Assembly: GCA_015657535.1 (NCBI GenBank)
Contig: JADHZB010000618.1
Location: 1-64,000 of the forward strand
DNA from: Nephromyces sp. MM_2019
Taxonomy: Eukaryota > Apicomplexa > Aconoidasida > Nephromycida
DNA length: 64,000 bases
Direction of reading: 5' to 3'
A model generated the notes under the pieces. It was not told the origin of the DNA. It ran no database searches and saw only the letters and a list, made by a program, of their open reading frames with translations. A program made the translations under genes and the position numbers. Position 1 is the first letter of the stretch. Every line of letters begins with the position of its first letter. Below are positions 45,795 through 57,643 of the stretch, in pieces.

Positions 45795-46463
45795 ATGAAG
45801 ACTTCTAGTAATATAATATCAGTCTTCTTGTTGCTTACAATATGTATAACAAGAAGTGTAATGGGTGCACCACAAGTGATAACAATTGACGCTTCTGGAT
45901 CAGGTACAGCAACAAAAAATGCGGCCGTCGGTGATACAATTCAATTCCAGTGTAAAGCAGTTTCTGGAGCAGCTGGAGCATTCGTACCAACAGCATGCTT
46001 AATGGATAGTGGATCAAATTTTGGTTATTATCCATTTCCTGCGCTTGACTCTAATGCTAAATTTAGCTATGCTGACAGGGGTGCTTCAAATTCATCGCTA
46101 ATCACTTTAGCTTCTGGTTCAGCAGTTCCACAAGCACCAGACGCTAATACACTAGGTGAAAGTGGTGTAGCAACATTAAAAGAAGACGCTGAAGGTGCAT
46201 ATTTTACCTGTGGCTGTCGACCCGATGGTGGTGCTGCTACTATTGTAGGTATGGAGTTTTATGTCCCAGAAACTAAATGTAAAGCCTTCGCTCAAGTCTG
46301 TGGTACCAATAAGGAACAATGTGAAGCACTAGATTGTAAAGGGGATAATATTGATTGTTCTATTACATCAGGAGGGTTTGGGAGTGGCATTCTTCATGCA
46401 CCATTAAAACTAGCTTCGATACTAACAGTTTTTATAAGTGTTGTGTGGCTGACAATAGGCTGA
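45795..46463 (+). CDS. GPI-anchored cysteine-rich surface protein, SRS/SAG-like
   Basis: Single-exon gene of 222 residues. It starts with a signal peptide (residues 1-24, MKTSSNIISVFLLLTICITR then SVMG) and ends with a hydrophobic tail (about 199-222) after small residues SGGFGSG (192-198), the pattern of a GPI-attachment signal. The mature chain has nine cysteines (53, 68, 139, 141, 162, 169, 176, 181, 188). The order beta-strand VGDTIQFQC, a Ser/Ala/Gly-rich middle, EGAYFTCGC, then a Cys-rich end resembles the apicomplexan SRS fold used for surface adhesion and immune contact, but an odd cysteine count and its short length make this tentative. GC content is clearly higher than in the flanks. 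It stands alone, with more than 1.5 kb to the nearest candidate gene. An unrelated GPI-linked surface family is the main alternative. Confidence 0.7.
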   Translation: MKTSSNIISVFLLLTICITRSVMGAPQVITIDASGSGTATKNAAVGDTIQFQCKAVSGAAGAFVPTACLMDSGSNFGYYPFPALDSNAKFSYADRGASNSSLITLASGSAVPQAPDANTLGESGVATLKEDAEGAYFTCGCRPDGGAATIVGMEFYVPETKCKAFAQVCGTNKEQCEALDCKGDNIDCSITSGGFGSGILHAPLKLASILTVFISVVWLTIG

Positions 46464-48050
46464 TTCATAACATATTTTTAAATAAAAAATTAATCTTCAT
46501 GTTTTCAAAGTTGATTTTTTATTAATTGAATCTTGGCAGTTCAATTAAATTCTTCGAGGTTTATATCCTCGTATGCTAGCTTTTATGCATAATTAGGCAA
46601 ACGAATGTTTCATATAAATAATTTATTATATATTGATCAATTTATAACTCTTACTAGGGTATAACATAAAATCTTAAGAAAAAATTTTATAATAAAGATA
46701 TAACCATGTTACTAGGTTGCGTCCAGTTATAACCCCATAAATATTATGCTGAGAAAGATAACAATTTGTTTATAATTGTTAGGATATTTTTATAGGAAAT
46801 TTGAATTCTTTTCAAATTAGTTTTAGAGTTGTATCGATATTATTTCAGATTTACTGAAAATTATAATACTTCGATTTCATTTCATACCCATACATGGTTA
46901 AAAAATGTAGACATTATTCTTTATCCTAAAATAGCTCTAAAGATGGTAATATTAATCGGAATGATAAACCCAAATAAGTAATTTCTAAAAAAAAAATTCT
47001 GTTTGATTTAAACCTAAATTGATCAGCTTTTAATATATTCAGTTTATTAAATGCGATTAGTTAGTCAATTTAGTATAAATAAGTTTAATAAACTGGATTT
47101 ATTTTATAATTCTGTTAATAAATCCTCCTCCTAATTTTCTTAGTTCCAAATTTAGATGTTTTGGTTTGGTGAGCTTAAATTGTATTAATGTTCGAACAAG
47201 TGAAATAATCTCAAAGTTTAGCAATTAAAAGTGAAAAGTGAAGGCTAATTTCATTCATTAGCTATTTGTTAGGTGGAAAGTTGACTAATAGAGGGCAACA
47301 ACACTTAAAAGCATATTAGAAGTTTAGTGGTTGTAAATCTATAGAAAATCTAGTAATGAAAAAAAAAAATATATATAGTTAGAAATATGCAGAAATGGCT
47401 TAAAACATTGCAAAAATGTACATAAACAACGAACGCTTCACAAACACTTTGCGTATCATAGTTTTTAAACGCACTTATTTGTTCATGTTTTAAGTGTCCT
47501 TGCTCTACTCAAAGATTTTGTATAGACATTGTAATTACATTTTAATACACATGGAAATGAATGCTTTAGCTAGCAAATAAGAATATCACAAAGGCATACA
47601 GTAACATTCAAATTGCTTTGATTTTGATCCAATCGAAAGTTAGGGATTTTTAAGAGTGTAGGGGATATGTGGCTATGACATATGTTGACATATAGAACCT
47701 ACCACAAGATTGTATTGGGGAGTAAAGGTTTAAGTGGTTGAATTAATGCCGAAAATATATTTATTTTAATTGATCAAGATTTTAGGATTGTTGAGCATAA
47801 AGTGTGGGATATTTCATTTACAATGAAAATTGAAAAGTAGTCACGCCACTAAATTGTTTTAACGTATATTCGTAAATCAAGAGTGTAAATTGATATTGCA
47901 AAAGCTAATTATAAAACACATAGACGCATTGCGGTCAGTGGATAGTATAGTACAGTGAAATTTATATATGGAGTATAGGTCAAAGTGTTATCAACTTTTC
48001 ATCTAATTGAACCATATTTAGATTTAGGGCTTATTCATAATCTGATAGTG
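46464..48050. other. Gene-poor tract after the surface protein
   Basis: AT-rich sequence, becoming somewhat GC-richer beyond 47 kb. I see nothing I can defend as a gene or RNA. Confidence 0.4.
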
Positions 48051-48970
48051 TCAATATATAGTATTACGCAGTAATGCATACCACGAGATCACAGTGGATG
48101 TAAGGCCAAAAGCCCAAGTTATTGAGCTTATATGATGAATGATGGAAATTAACATTACGTGAGGAATTATAGGGAAGGTTGAATGAGTTTTAAAAGTAAA
48201 AAATAATAAGTTAAAAAATAATAAGTTAAAAAATAATAAGTTAAAAAATAATAAGTTAAAAAATAATAAGTTAAAATATAATAAAAGACGAACTCTTTCT
48301 TTTTCTTGATTCTTCTTTGTCAATATGTAGTGATATTCAAGAATGTTTGTTGGAGATTCTTGGGTACTTAGCCAGGTGATTGTGGAGTTTTCTGTAATTC
48401 GCAATCAGGAAACATCGTTAGGATAACCTAGAACCAAAATCGCATTTTGAATGCCCACTCTAGTTTATAGAATGAACATGAAGAATTAATTGTTTCTGTT
48501 TCCCATTTCGCAAATTTGGATGGGGGTTGGGTTGTATCCGTGTAGCTCGACTTGGCGAGTCCACTGAAGCATGAAATTGTTTGCGTGTTGGGGTTGAGTA
48601 GGCTAGATAGAACGTTGCCTTTATTTTTATTCAAGAGAGTATATTTGGCTGTTTGGGAGAGTAAGGAATATATGGTTAAAACTAGTATGGTCATATATGA
48701 GTTAGCGATAATTTTCGTTGGGGATGAAAAGCTTAATAAGAAAAATATTAAAGGAATTTAAAAAATAAATAAAAAATTTACAGGATAAAAAAGAAATTCA
48801 GGTTCGCTTTTGAATGCTAATACACCGTTTCTAACGTCTTTTTGCGTCGTAGGGCTTGATTTTGTCTCTGTGGCAATCTGAGGGAAGATTGTTCTCCGTT
48901 GGGTAAAAAGGAAGCGAACTGTCGAGGATTGGTGTTTATTTCGACACTCTCCCCTTCATTAATTATTTTG
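48051..48970 (-). CDS. Possible hypothetical gene with three in-phase exons, 5' end unresolved
   Basis: Three minus-strand segments join with matching phase and usable splice sites: 48970-48824 (contains NPRQFASFLPNGEQSSLRLP and LRRKKTLETV), 48731-48435 (contains ANSYMTILVLTIYSLL and a Ser/Thr-rich part) and 48366-48051 (contains five NLLFF repeats and a hydrophobic end). They follow in order over 0.9 kb and are more GC-rich than neighbouring DNA. The last two are also open from internal ATGs (48694 and 48404). The 5' exon was not found: upstream of 48970 the same frame has an ATG-led stretch interrupted by one TAA, so the locus may be a pseudogene. Two hydrophobic stretches suggest a membrane protein. 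No family is recognised. Confidence 0.4.
48197..48277 (-). repeat. 15-bp tandem repeat encoding NLLFF on the minus strand
   Basis: Five near-perfect copies of a 15-bp unit (AAAAAATAATAAGTT on the + strand). Read on the minus strand in the frame of the possible gene at 48051-48970, each unit encodes Asn-Leu-Leu-Phe-Phe. Confidence 0.85.
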
Positions 48971-49014
48971 CTATGTTATGACATGAAGAAATTTTTGAGA
49001 ATAGAGCACATAAA

Positions 49015-49276
49015 ATGGGTGAAGATACCGCTTCCTATAAAAAACTAATAATGCAGTAAATTTGATAGCTTACATTTATCATATATTAATAAATCTATTG
49101 TTTAGATTACTGTTGAGAAGTTTAATTGTAAGTTGAAATTTGGATTATAATTTTCAGCATAACTTAAATTCCCAAGAGTTAACGCTTACTAGGTTAGCTA
49201 AAATTTTATCTAATGAAATTCAAAGCAACAGATTTAAGTTGGCATTGGCAAAAACTAGTTCTTTAAAAATGAATTG
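49015..49276 (+). CDS. Possible small protein with very short introns
   Basis: A three-exon model, 49015-49055, 49106-49127 and 49158-49276, keeps frame and gives about 60 residues, starting MGEDTASYKKLIMQ and continuing with a helical LNSQELTLTRLAKIL segment. The second intron would be only 30 nt (GTAAGT to TTTCAG), shorter than any well-supported intron in the window. I do not recognise the product. This could be chance. Confidence 0.25.
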
Positions 49277-52200
49277 ACATCTTGAAGAAAAAGAATAATA
49301 AAAATGACATGAAATACAAAAAGATACTTGACAGATTAACACAACTTTTAGGTAAATTTTATAAACTTTAACTTTTTATTTTAATTTCGTGTAACTAAAT
49401 TTTTTCCAATACTACTTTTTAACTAAGGACTTTCGATTACTAGAATTTTTCCCAAAAATAACGTTATTCAAAAGCTGGAATTTTTGAATCAATCTATGTC
49501 CTTAAATCTGCACCTAACCAAATAGAGATTGACCCCTAAAGTAGCATAGTACAGCTATATTAAATACGCCTCTGCTACTAATAGTGTACTCGAAATTTGT
49601 GCCTAATTAAAAGAGATTCCTAGCTATTATATTTCTACATGAGTTAAGCGAGGCAAGAGTGACCCAACTACTGGTTAAACTTTCACTAAAACTTTCTAGC
49701 TAAACTATACTTCTGACCTTGAGATTATGGATCAATAAGGCTAGAGTGTTGAAACTAGGTTAAAAGTTAAAAACTTTTGCGCTCTCATGGAGAGGTATTG
49801 GAAAAATTCGGAGGAAATTGCATAAAATTAAAAGTTAAAACCTCTTTTTTCTACATCTTTTCTAGTCATCAGTCATTCTGCTTTCTCTTCCAAGCAAAGT
49901 GATATTTCTATGCTCAATTAATCAATGTACTAGATATTCTTTATTTTTCGTTAATTTTGGCACACTGATTTTCAGGTGTTGTAGGTTGCACTTGGGTTGG
50001 TGCATGACAGCTTGGGTTAGTTTTTTGCTACCAACCATTTTACTTACACACAGCTATAGTGACACAATCTTTGTTGACTGGTGCCATAAGGCTAAATAAA
50101 CCAATGCTTGAACCTTAAGTCGGAAAATAGCATGGAGGAAACAGACTTTTTCTAGTTCAGAACATACGAGTTTCTAGCTATCATCTAAGAGTTTCGATAG
50201 CAACTAGAGAAAAATAGTTAGGTTTATGTTAGAGTGTGTAGGGGATCTAGCTAGTTAAGTAGTGTGTAGTATAAAAATAGTAGATTTGTTATACCAACGT
50301 AGTGATGCTGTGAGGAAAGATTATATCTAACTAGTTTTATGGGGAATTGGGATTAGAGTTTGAGACATTTAGCTAGAAAATGATGTTTCACCGCTTTCGA
50401 AGACAAGTTATTGAGTTGGTTCAATGGTGTTTAAATAAAGTCAAAGTTAGATTATAATTATTAAGTAAAGATATATGTTAAAAAGTGACATTTGATCTTT
50501 AAAGATTATATATTCTTAAAAATTTTCTTATTGTATTTTGGCTTTCTTTCTTGTTCTTGGGGCTGAGTTCCAGTAATTAAGTGTTTTGGGATTACTGGAA
50601 TTTAAAGAATTTCTTGCCCTGACGTAGTAGAATTTTTTTAACTGGCTCTCAAGCATTAGTATTTTGATTAAGTTACTCTCTAATGTATGAATTACTAAAT
50701 GTGTCCTCAGCTTTTCTTGGAGATGTCCCTCAACGGCTTAGGTTTGTGTAAATTAAGTTAGGGGAATTTTACCCAGTATATCTACTCATAACCTACATAC
50801 TACTAGCCTTGCTAACATTTTGAGATTGGGGTGCAGACGGCTAGTCTATTTATACCAGCACTTGGTTTATATTTATACCTTAAGGGCCAATTCAGTAGAG
50901 ATTAATATTTACAGGGTTTAATAAACAATAAGTGGCGGGCTAACACAAGTCTACGCAATTCTAGCACTCTTTCAAAATATACTAAAAAGGTTGTGTGTAT
51001 TTAGTGGTAGAGTGAGGCAATTAGGTTCGAAATTCAAGAGTTTCATACAAAAGTTTAAAGGAAAATTATGAGTAAAAATAAGAAGAACTATAAAACATAA
51101 ATTCTATATTATTAAATCTGTATATTTCCAGTTGTTGCTCAATTCTTGGTTTCAAGAGTACTTTTTGTTTCGAAGATTATTCTTCGATAATTTTCTTCTT
51201 TTCTTTATGATTTGTACATGTATTCTAGCCTTAGTTTCAATTTGTGGGTTTCTGAGCCTGATTAGCTTGACAGGCCTTCTAGTAAAGCTTGCAGCCACAA
51301 ATTGTGCGATGAACCAGCTTGTGCTAGTTTCTGTCGTATCTTTATGAATAGTATAAAATCTTCAAGTGTTCTCGTTCTTCTTTGTATTAAAACAGGAGTT
51401 CACTTGCATGTATACTTAAATTATTTATTTAAGGCATATCTCATATACTAGGTGATTCCTTCTGGCCTAAGTATTCAGCATTAGTTGCCTAGAGATAGGT
51501 AGTCAAAAAAGCACTATTAAAGCACTATGTGGTACGTGAGCCGATTTCACGTGTAAACGTCTAGGGTAAACAATCCTTTTACTTTCTGGACTATTTCTAC
51601 TGGTTTGACGAGTTTATAGGGCTAGTGTGTTTAGTTCTGCGGAAATCTTCTAATTTGTTCTAGGCTACTTGAATTTGCTTCGTGAATATGACAAGTGTGC
51701 AATTTACTTTGCTAGGTGTGAGTTTCTACCATATAGTATAGCTAACTTAGTAATTAGGAGATTTCGACCAAAGGATACTACGAGAATCGGGAAATTTAGC
51801 AAACTTTATGATTTGGGGGAATTTTTGTTAAAATTTTATTTTAAGGGTTGAGTTAAAAAGTTTAAAATTTAAAAGCTTGGTAAAAATTTGATTATTTTTA
51901 TGTTAAGTATTCAAAAGTTCTTCAAAAAAATTCTTTGATAATTCTTGAATACATTCTTTTGTTCTTATATTTTTAACAAGCATTAATTCAATACTTCTTG
52001 ATTTGTGGGGAATTTGAGTAACCCAGCTCAGTCAATATAAATAAATGTGATCTTCAAGTTACGTTCTGGCACGACTTTGTTAACTCTGAGTAATCTACTC
52101 ACAGTCATCACTTTACTAACTTATTTGAAGTTTCTAGATTTAGTTTCCCAAATTGTTACTCATTGATGAAGTCTAACTAATCGTAATACTAAATAAACAC

Positions 52201-55200
52201 TTAGAATCTCCTATGCTTTAGTAATATTAAGGAATTATTGACATCACTCTCGCAGTTAGTCTAGATATGTATCACACTAGGATCAACTCTTGTAGTGAGG
52301 TTGATTTGTGTGAAGCCGTTTGAAATAGAGTTTTGTTGACTCAACTACTCCAAGTATATACTATCCAGTGCTTAACTCGAAGAGTTTTCTAGTCAATAGC
52401 TTACTAGTTTTACCTCTAGGGCCGCGGATGGATCTACTACGTTAAATCGTCGATCTTCAAAGTGGGGAAAGTTAGAGTTTAATGATTTTATGCTAGGTTT
52501 GAGTTCGAAAGTCAAAAGCTATAATAAATTTCTTATTTTCTAGTTAAAATTGATCTTCGTTCATCTTTTACGCTGCGAAATTATTTTAAGCGGAATTAAA
52601 GAACGTAACAAATTTTCTTTAACTCTTGGCTAGAGATGGCATCCAGATTGGTAAGTGTTGCAATTAATTCGTATCTGGCTGCTAGCTGTCGTGGGTTCGC
52701 TTCTAGCTACTTACTGCCCATTTTTTTAGCACACACTTATATTTAAGCTGATTGCTAGCAACCCTTGAGCTTGAGTAAACCATACTTCGGGGAGTGTGTC
52801 GACCTGCCTTGTGGAAGTTTACAATGCTAGTAAGTTCGAAACACTAAATGCTTTTAGTGTATCTCGCTATAAAGGTAGCTTAGTTTGCGTAGTGGTGTAG
52901 TTCTATTCTAGTTTCTACTAGCTTATTACAGATTTAAGTGGTGAAGATTATAAGGTGTGCAATTTCCTTAGCTAGGCGCGGAGCTCTAGTAACCCTCAAG
53001 TTGGATTAGCTACTCTAGCTTAGTAGAGTTCTATGGAAATCGGAAAAGTTAGCAAACTTTGCTATTTCAGGGAATTATGAGAGCAAGTAATTTCAGGAAT
53101 TAGGGTTCAACAATAAAATTAAAATTAAAAGTTCTCTGACAATTTTGCTAGTTTCATGCACATTAGATCAAAAGTTTATTCAAAAGTTCTATGTTAATTC
53201 TTGTATATTCTTCTTTGTTGAGATAATCTTGAAGCGTTCTTTAAATTCTTCTTGTTTGGGGAGAATTTTAGATAACGTCACTCAGTCAATCTACGCTTGA
53301 GATAATCTTCCAGTTATTTTCGAGTACAACTTGTTTATTCATTTGTGCTCTATTCGCAATCCTCATTTCATGGGCTCATCTAATGATTCTAGGCTTAGTT
53401 TTCTTATTCTGTGGCTTACTGTCTAAGTCTCTTGCTTCTTAGTACTAAACGCCTAGAACGTTAAAGACTCTTGTAAGAATAAGGAATTATTGATCACACT
53501 CTCGCCGCATATATCACACTAATTTTCGATGTATTTAATAATCATTGGGTGGGGTAATCATACACAACATCCATTACTAGGTTTAAATGCATAGCTAGTT
53601 GCATAATTTTTGAAGGGTGTGTGCTTAGACTAGTACATTATTCTTTACTATGATGTTTCAGGTATGGCTTTGTAGTTAGCTAATGCTCTCAAGATTTGGG
53701 CTAAATTCTTTAAGGCCGCTAGTAGAATAATTGTACTGCAAGAATTATTATCATGAAATTTGTCAAGAAAATGCACTTTCTCTTAAAATTTCTTTTAATC
53801 CTTGCTTATAAAGTAAATTGTTGAAAATATTTAGATAAACTATTCAAAAGATTTAATCTGTAATAGGCAAAAAAAATTGTGTGCAGCAGTAATTATCTTA
53901 TCTAGAGCTTCTTCTGACCCTGTTTGGTATTATTCATTCAAAAATAAAATATCTCAAAAATTTCTATCTACCAGCGTATCTAGTTTTTCATTAAAGTGGA
54001 AACTAATATTAAAAACCAAAAGAAAATGATCTTGAATGTCAGTAAAGACAATGAGTGCAAAAGACCATCTGAAACTCAAAAGAGTTAATTGTGAATAGAA
54101 TAATTTCACAAAATTTTCGGAGATTTTGTGTGTACCTTTTCATAACAGTTTGTTTGAGCAATTTTCGCGTCTATCAGATTAAACATATATTCTATATCAT
54201 ATATTACATCTTTTTATAGGCTTATAACTTCTGGTTACCTATGTTTTTGGCAAAAGCATTAAGTTGGTAATAAAAATATTTTATTTTGAAACTTAAATTT
54301 TCAAAGTTTATTTTTTGTACTCTAATTTTCTCTTATTTTAGTACGTTTTTTGCAAAAAGTCTAGGAATTTAGGGATTTTCAAAATCAAAGAGAATATTCT
54401 TCAATCATTGCATATTTTTATGCTTCATACCGTCATAATAGCAAATCCATAGAATAACACTCCCGTAATAGTATGATAAAATATATTTTTAATTCCTTTT
54501 TTAAGATGTCTTTCATTTACTTAGTCTTATAGATAATTCAGTTTTTAGACTTCGTAATTTTAGTCTAGTCTAGCCTTTTCAAAAACGCAACTAAAACTTT
54601 ATACTTGAGGCAGAGGCAGTTGGTATATACTCCATACTACAACTGTAAACACTTTTATATCTTAACAAATATAGACTAACACTGAGAAATGTTCCCAAAC
54701 ACAGAGATAACCAAATTGAAACTTCGGACATGCTCAAGAATTAAACCATGTGTATAAGGATCAATTGATAACTCATGAGGATATTTCTATCAATATATAA
54801 CTATGTACAGCTTTAACCTTGTGCTTCAATTAATATTGCTACTTTTTATTTTGCTACACTACAGTTATGTAAATAAGTAATTTCTTATATATAAGTATCA
54901 AAGAACTAAGAGATATTGTCAATCAGTATACAACAAACATGCTCAATTGATGATAAATCTCTTACAGACAGATTCTATATACTTGATTCACCCTGTTGCC
55001 CACAAAATTCAATTTGCTGACTAGATAAAGTCGCTAGTCAACTTGAAATTAGATGAAATCTGTAAAACGTTCAGAAGTTGGTAAAATAATTTTCAAGGTA
55101 ATCTTATTTTTATATAATTACGGTGAACTTGTAAGTAGACTTGAAAGCTGCTTTGATGTTTTATTATAACTCGTTTTAGAGATAAAAACACACAAGCGTT

Positions 55201-55568
55201 TTACATGAGCGGTATTTGATATAAAATATTTGAAAATCCCTTCACTAATAAAAAATATTATTGTTGGGGATTTTTCTTTTGAAACAAAGCAATATATGAT
55301 CTAGCCTCTTATTGATTGGTACAGTATATTTAAAACAAATTCTAACTAAGAAACTAATGCTTTATTCCTCGTGAATTCTACATCTATAAAGATATTATAA
55401 CTTCCCCAATGAAATTATATTGTATTAAATAGTGATTAATGTGTTAAAGTGTCTAGTAAAAATTTCAAAGGAAGGTAATTAAAGTAAAAAAGTATTTTGA
55501 AACTATTGACAAATAAATAATTGTTTATTAGACAATATATGTTTATAACGTTTTCGAGTCTAGTTTTA
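49277..55568. other. 6-kb gene-poor, repeat-bearing tract
   Basis: No gene is supported. The sequence is less AT-rich than other spacers and rich in TAG, CTAG and TAGC words. Short hydrophobic + strand ORFs (49899-50099, 51132-51347) and one at 51669-51851 show no conserved pattern between repeat copies, so I do not call them genes. The diverged direct duplication is listed separately. Confidence 0.45.
51660..53530 (+). repeat. Diverged direct duplication, offset about 1.25 kb
   Basis: Copy A (about 51690-52275) and copy B (about 52945-53525) share a collinear series of words. Examples are GTGTGCAATTT near 51695 and 52956; a TTAGCAAACTTT block near 51796 and 53049; a CTTCTTG...GGGGA...CTCAGTCAAT block near 51994 and 53248; and AAGGAATTATTGA...CACTCTCGC near 52229 and 53481. 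Overall identity looks low and gapped. Possible further traces lie near 49.97, 51.2 and 52.68 kb (for example GTGGGTT followed by GCTACTTACTG-like and CACACAC sequence) and near 48.93 kb. No terminal repeats or target-site duplications are visible. Confidence 0.65.
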
Positions 55569-56512
55569 TTAATTTTGGAGGGCAATCAAACGTGGTGCTA
55601 AGTTTAACAATTTCTTTCTTTCCCTGAAATGAAGTAAGTGTTTATACAACTTAATATAAATAGCCATGTCAGTACAGAAATCACAATATTAGCAAGCCTT
55701 GGTTGGACATCTATTAAGAATGCCAATATTTGCATACTAATAAGTAAATTTAATGCTTGTATCAAAATCAAAATTTATGAATACTTCAATCAAAAATGTT
55801 TTTTCGTGGGGGCAGAGAAGGTAAAACTGGGAATCTTTAACAATATTTATCCATTAAGAATTTATTAACAACAAAGAACTTACTTCAGAGTCTTCTTGTT
55901 CTGTTGAGGTTTTGTCAATTTTTGACGGAGAGCCTTAGTTTTCTTAACTCTAAAGGGTAGTGGTGCGTGCTTCGAGTTCTTATAGTTATTCTTCAAATCA
56001 TTTGATAGTTTGTTATTGTAGACTGTCAAGACACGAGCTATCCCCTTTCTAATTATTTGGATTCTTTTAATCTTGGTAGCACCTACCTTATTTACAGACA
56101 GCTGTGAAAGTTCTTGCTTCAAATCCTCCAGTTGCTTCTTCAGATCTAGTTGGCTTTTCTGCCTTAATTGATATGCTTTAAGTCTATCCTAAAAATAAAA
56201 GAAGACGATGTAAAAGTGTAGAAGATAATTTGGACTATGAATTTAAGCTATAAGAGCTATTATAAACTTTAATAGCTTCATTGAGCTTCTATTCAATTAG
56301 TTATAAAATATACAACATATAAAAATAGTGAGTCAAGTCGTATGAGAGTTGAAAGAAGAGGATTCCCATTCTAGTAATAACATGTTTGAAGTAGTAAGAG
56401 GAGTAAGTGGCTGAAAAAGTAATGATTTTGATACGATTCTGCTAGTAAAAGTAATAGTTTTGTTGGATCTGATGATAAGAAGCAGCTTTTAAGAGGAAGT
56501 ATTCATTACCAT
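55569..56512 (-). CDS. RPL35: Large-subunit ribosomal protein eL35 family (uL29, RPL35)
   Basis: Component of the 60S ribosomal subunit near the polypeptide exit tunnel. Exon 2 is 56188-55884 and exon 3 is 55623-55569, joined in phase across a 260-nt intron with GTAAGT and TTTCAG ends. The proposed first exon is only the ATG at 56512-56510, followed by a GTAATG donor, which gives a 120-residue protein, the usual length. Visible family blocks are LKAYQLRQKSQLDLKKQLEDL, VGATKIKRIQIIRKGIARVL, FRVKKTKALRQKLTK and, in the last exon, ERKKLLNLAPRLIALQ, which matches the usual RKK...FP.RKYA end. Without the last exon the frame meets a stop immediately after the splice donor. An intron next to the start codon is also known from yeast RPL35. 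The ATG-only exon is inferred, the rest is clear. Confidence 0.88.
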
Positions 56513-57133
56513 GTTTATTAAGTTAGGGAGAATTGTAGGAAAAATTGTAAATCACTAAAGCAGTTATTTGTTGATGTAATAGAGAATTTAAAGGAAGTTA
56601 ATTTTAAATGGTAAGAGAAGTTTTATGAGGGTTTCAATCAGTTTAAGATTATTATGCCTTTGTAGGAGAAAAAGAAGATTTAAGACTGAAAAGAATGTTG
56701 ATATTAAGTTTTTTTTGTGATGATATTCTATGCTTTCACTCTCTAACTTACACTAGTTGAATTGTAATACAATTCTTGGCTGTCTAATATGTTAATAAAA
56801 AGCTTTGCAAGTCTAGAGCCATATTTTATTACTATTCATTTAATCTATTAGGAGACAACCCGTAAAGTAAAGCTTAACTTGGCTCAGAAAAAGTTTTAAA
56901 TGCTAAGAGTAAGTTGCATGTGAAAAATCGCATATAAAGAAATTTAAAAATCAGCAATGTGTTATTTCAAATATCAAGATTTAATAAAATCTTTAAAAAA
57001 TTATTTAGCCCAACTATAGCATAAATTATTTAACAAGAATAAATTGAATATGTTGCCTATTTATTATTAATGAGGATAATAAGAGATCAATTTATGAGTA
57101 AACTTGTTTATTCTATAAACACACTTAAAACTT
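56513..57133. other. Intergenic, no gene seen
   Basis: AT-rich spacer containing the eL35 promoter and the 3' region of the membrane-protein gene at 57134-57643. Confidence 0.5.
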
Positions 57134-57643
57134 TTATAGGCTGTAAGGTATATGATCACAGGCTTCTTTTTCTCCTTCCTCAACCCCACCATTTAAAAGT
57201 TGTGTGGAATCATCTCTTATTTGGTAAAAGTTTATAAATCTCAGTTATATTATTAGACTGATAAATAACTTGGATGAAGATAATAATACTTACTTTCTTG
57301 GATATAGAGTAAACCAATAATCTAGAAAATTAAAACATAACATTCGATTTTAAATATATAAATAAATATATTACTTGTAGAAAATGTAAAATTATTTTCG
57401 AAGATTAAATGTGTTTAAAATTTAAAAATTTATTACTCTTTAAATTCGAGTGATATGCTGATTTAAACCATTTAAAAGATCTTTAAAGCACAATTTATTA
57501 TCAGAAAATGAAGGATTAATATTAATGAACAGTATCATTATCTACTTGCTTAAGTAATAGAATGAAAAAAGCCTTTGAGAAAATCGCTGCAAAATTCATA
57601 GTAAAGATACATGTTAGGCATACAAATATGCATATATAACGTC
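57134..57643 (-). CDS. 3' exons of a small membrane protein of unknown family
   Basis: Three minus-strand exons join in phase: 57643-57546, 57321-57294 and 57213-57134. The first carries a hydrophobic segment (CIFVCLTCIFTMNFAAIF) and a second one (AFFILLLKQ joined to IIGLLYIQE by the 28-nt exon). The end is hydrophilic and acidic with LLNGGVEEGEKEACDHIPYS. Splice sites are good (GTAGAT/CTAG and GTAAGT/AGAG). The 5' part was not found. It should lie between 57644 and about 58150 or be missing. The product probably has at least two membrane spans. Confidence 0.5.

Noticed and set aside
51132..51347. 71-codon hydrophobic + strand ORF after a CAG
   Set aside because: No matching frame in the other repeat copy and no extension by splicing; likely chance.
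51669..51851. 60-codon ORF inside duplication copy A
   Set aside because: The corresponding part of copy B has stops in all comparable frames, so the frame is not conserved.
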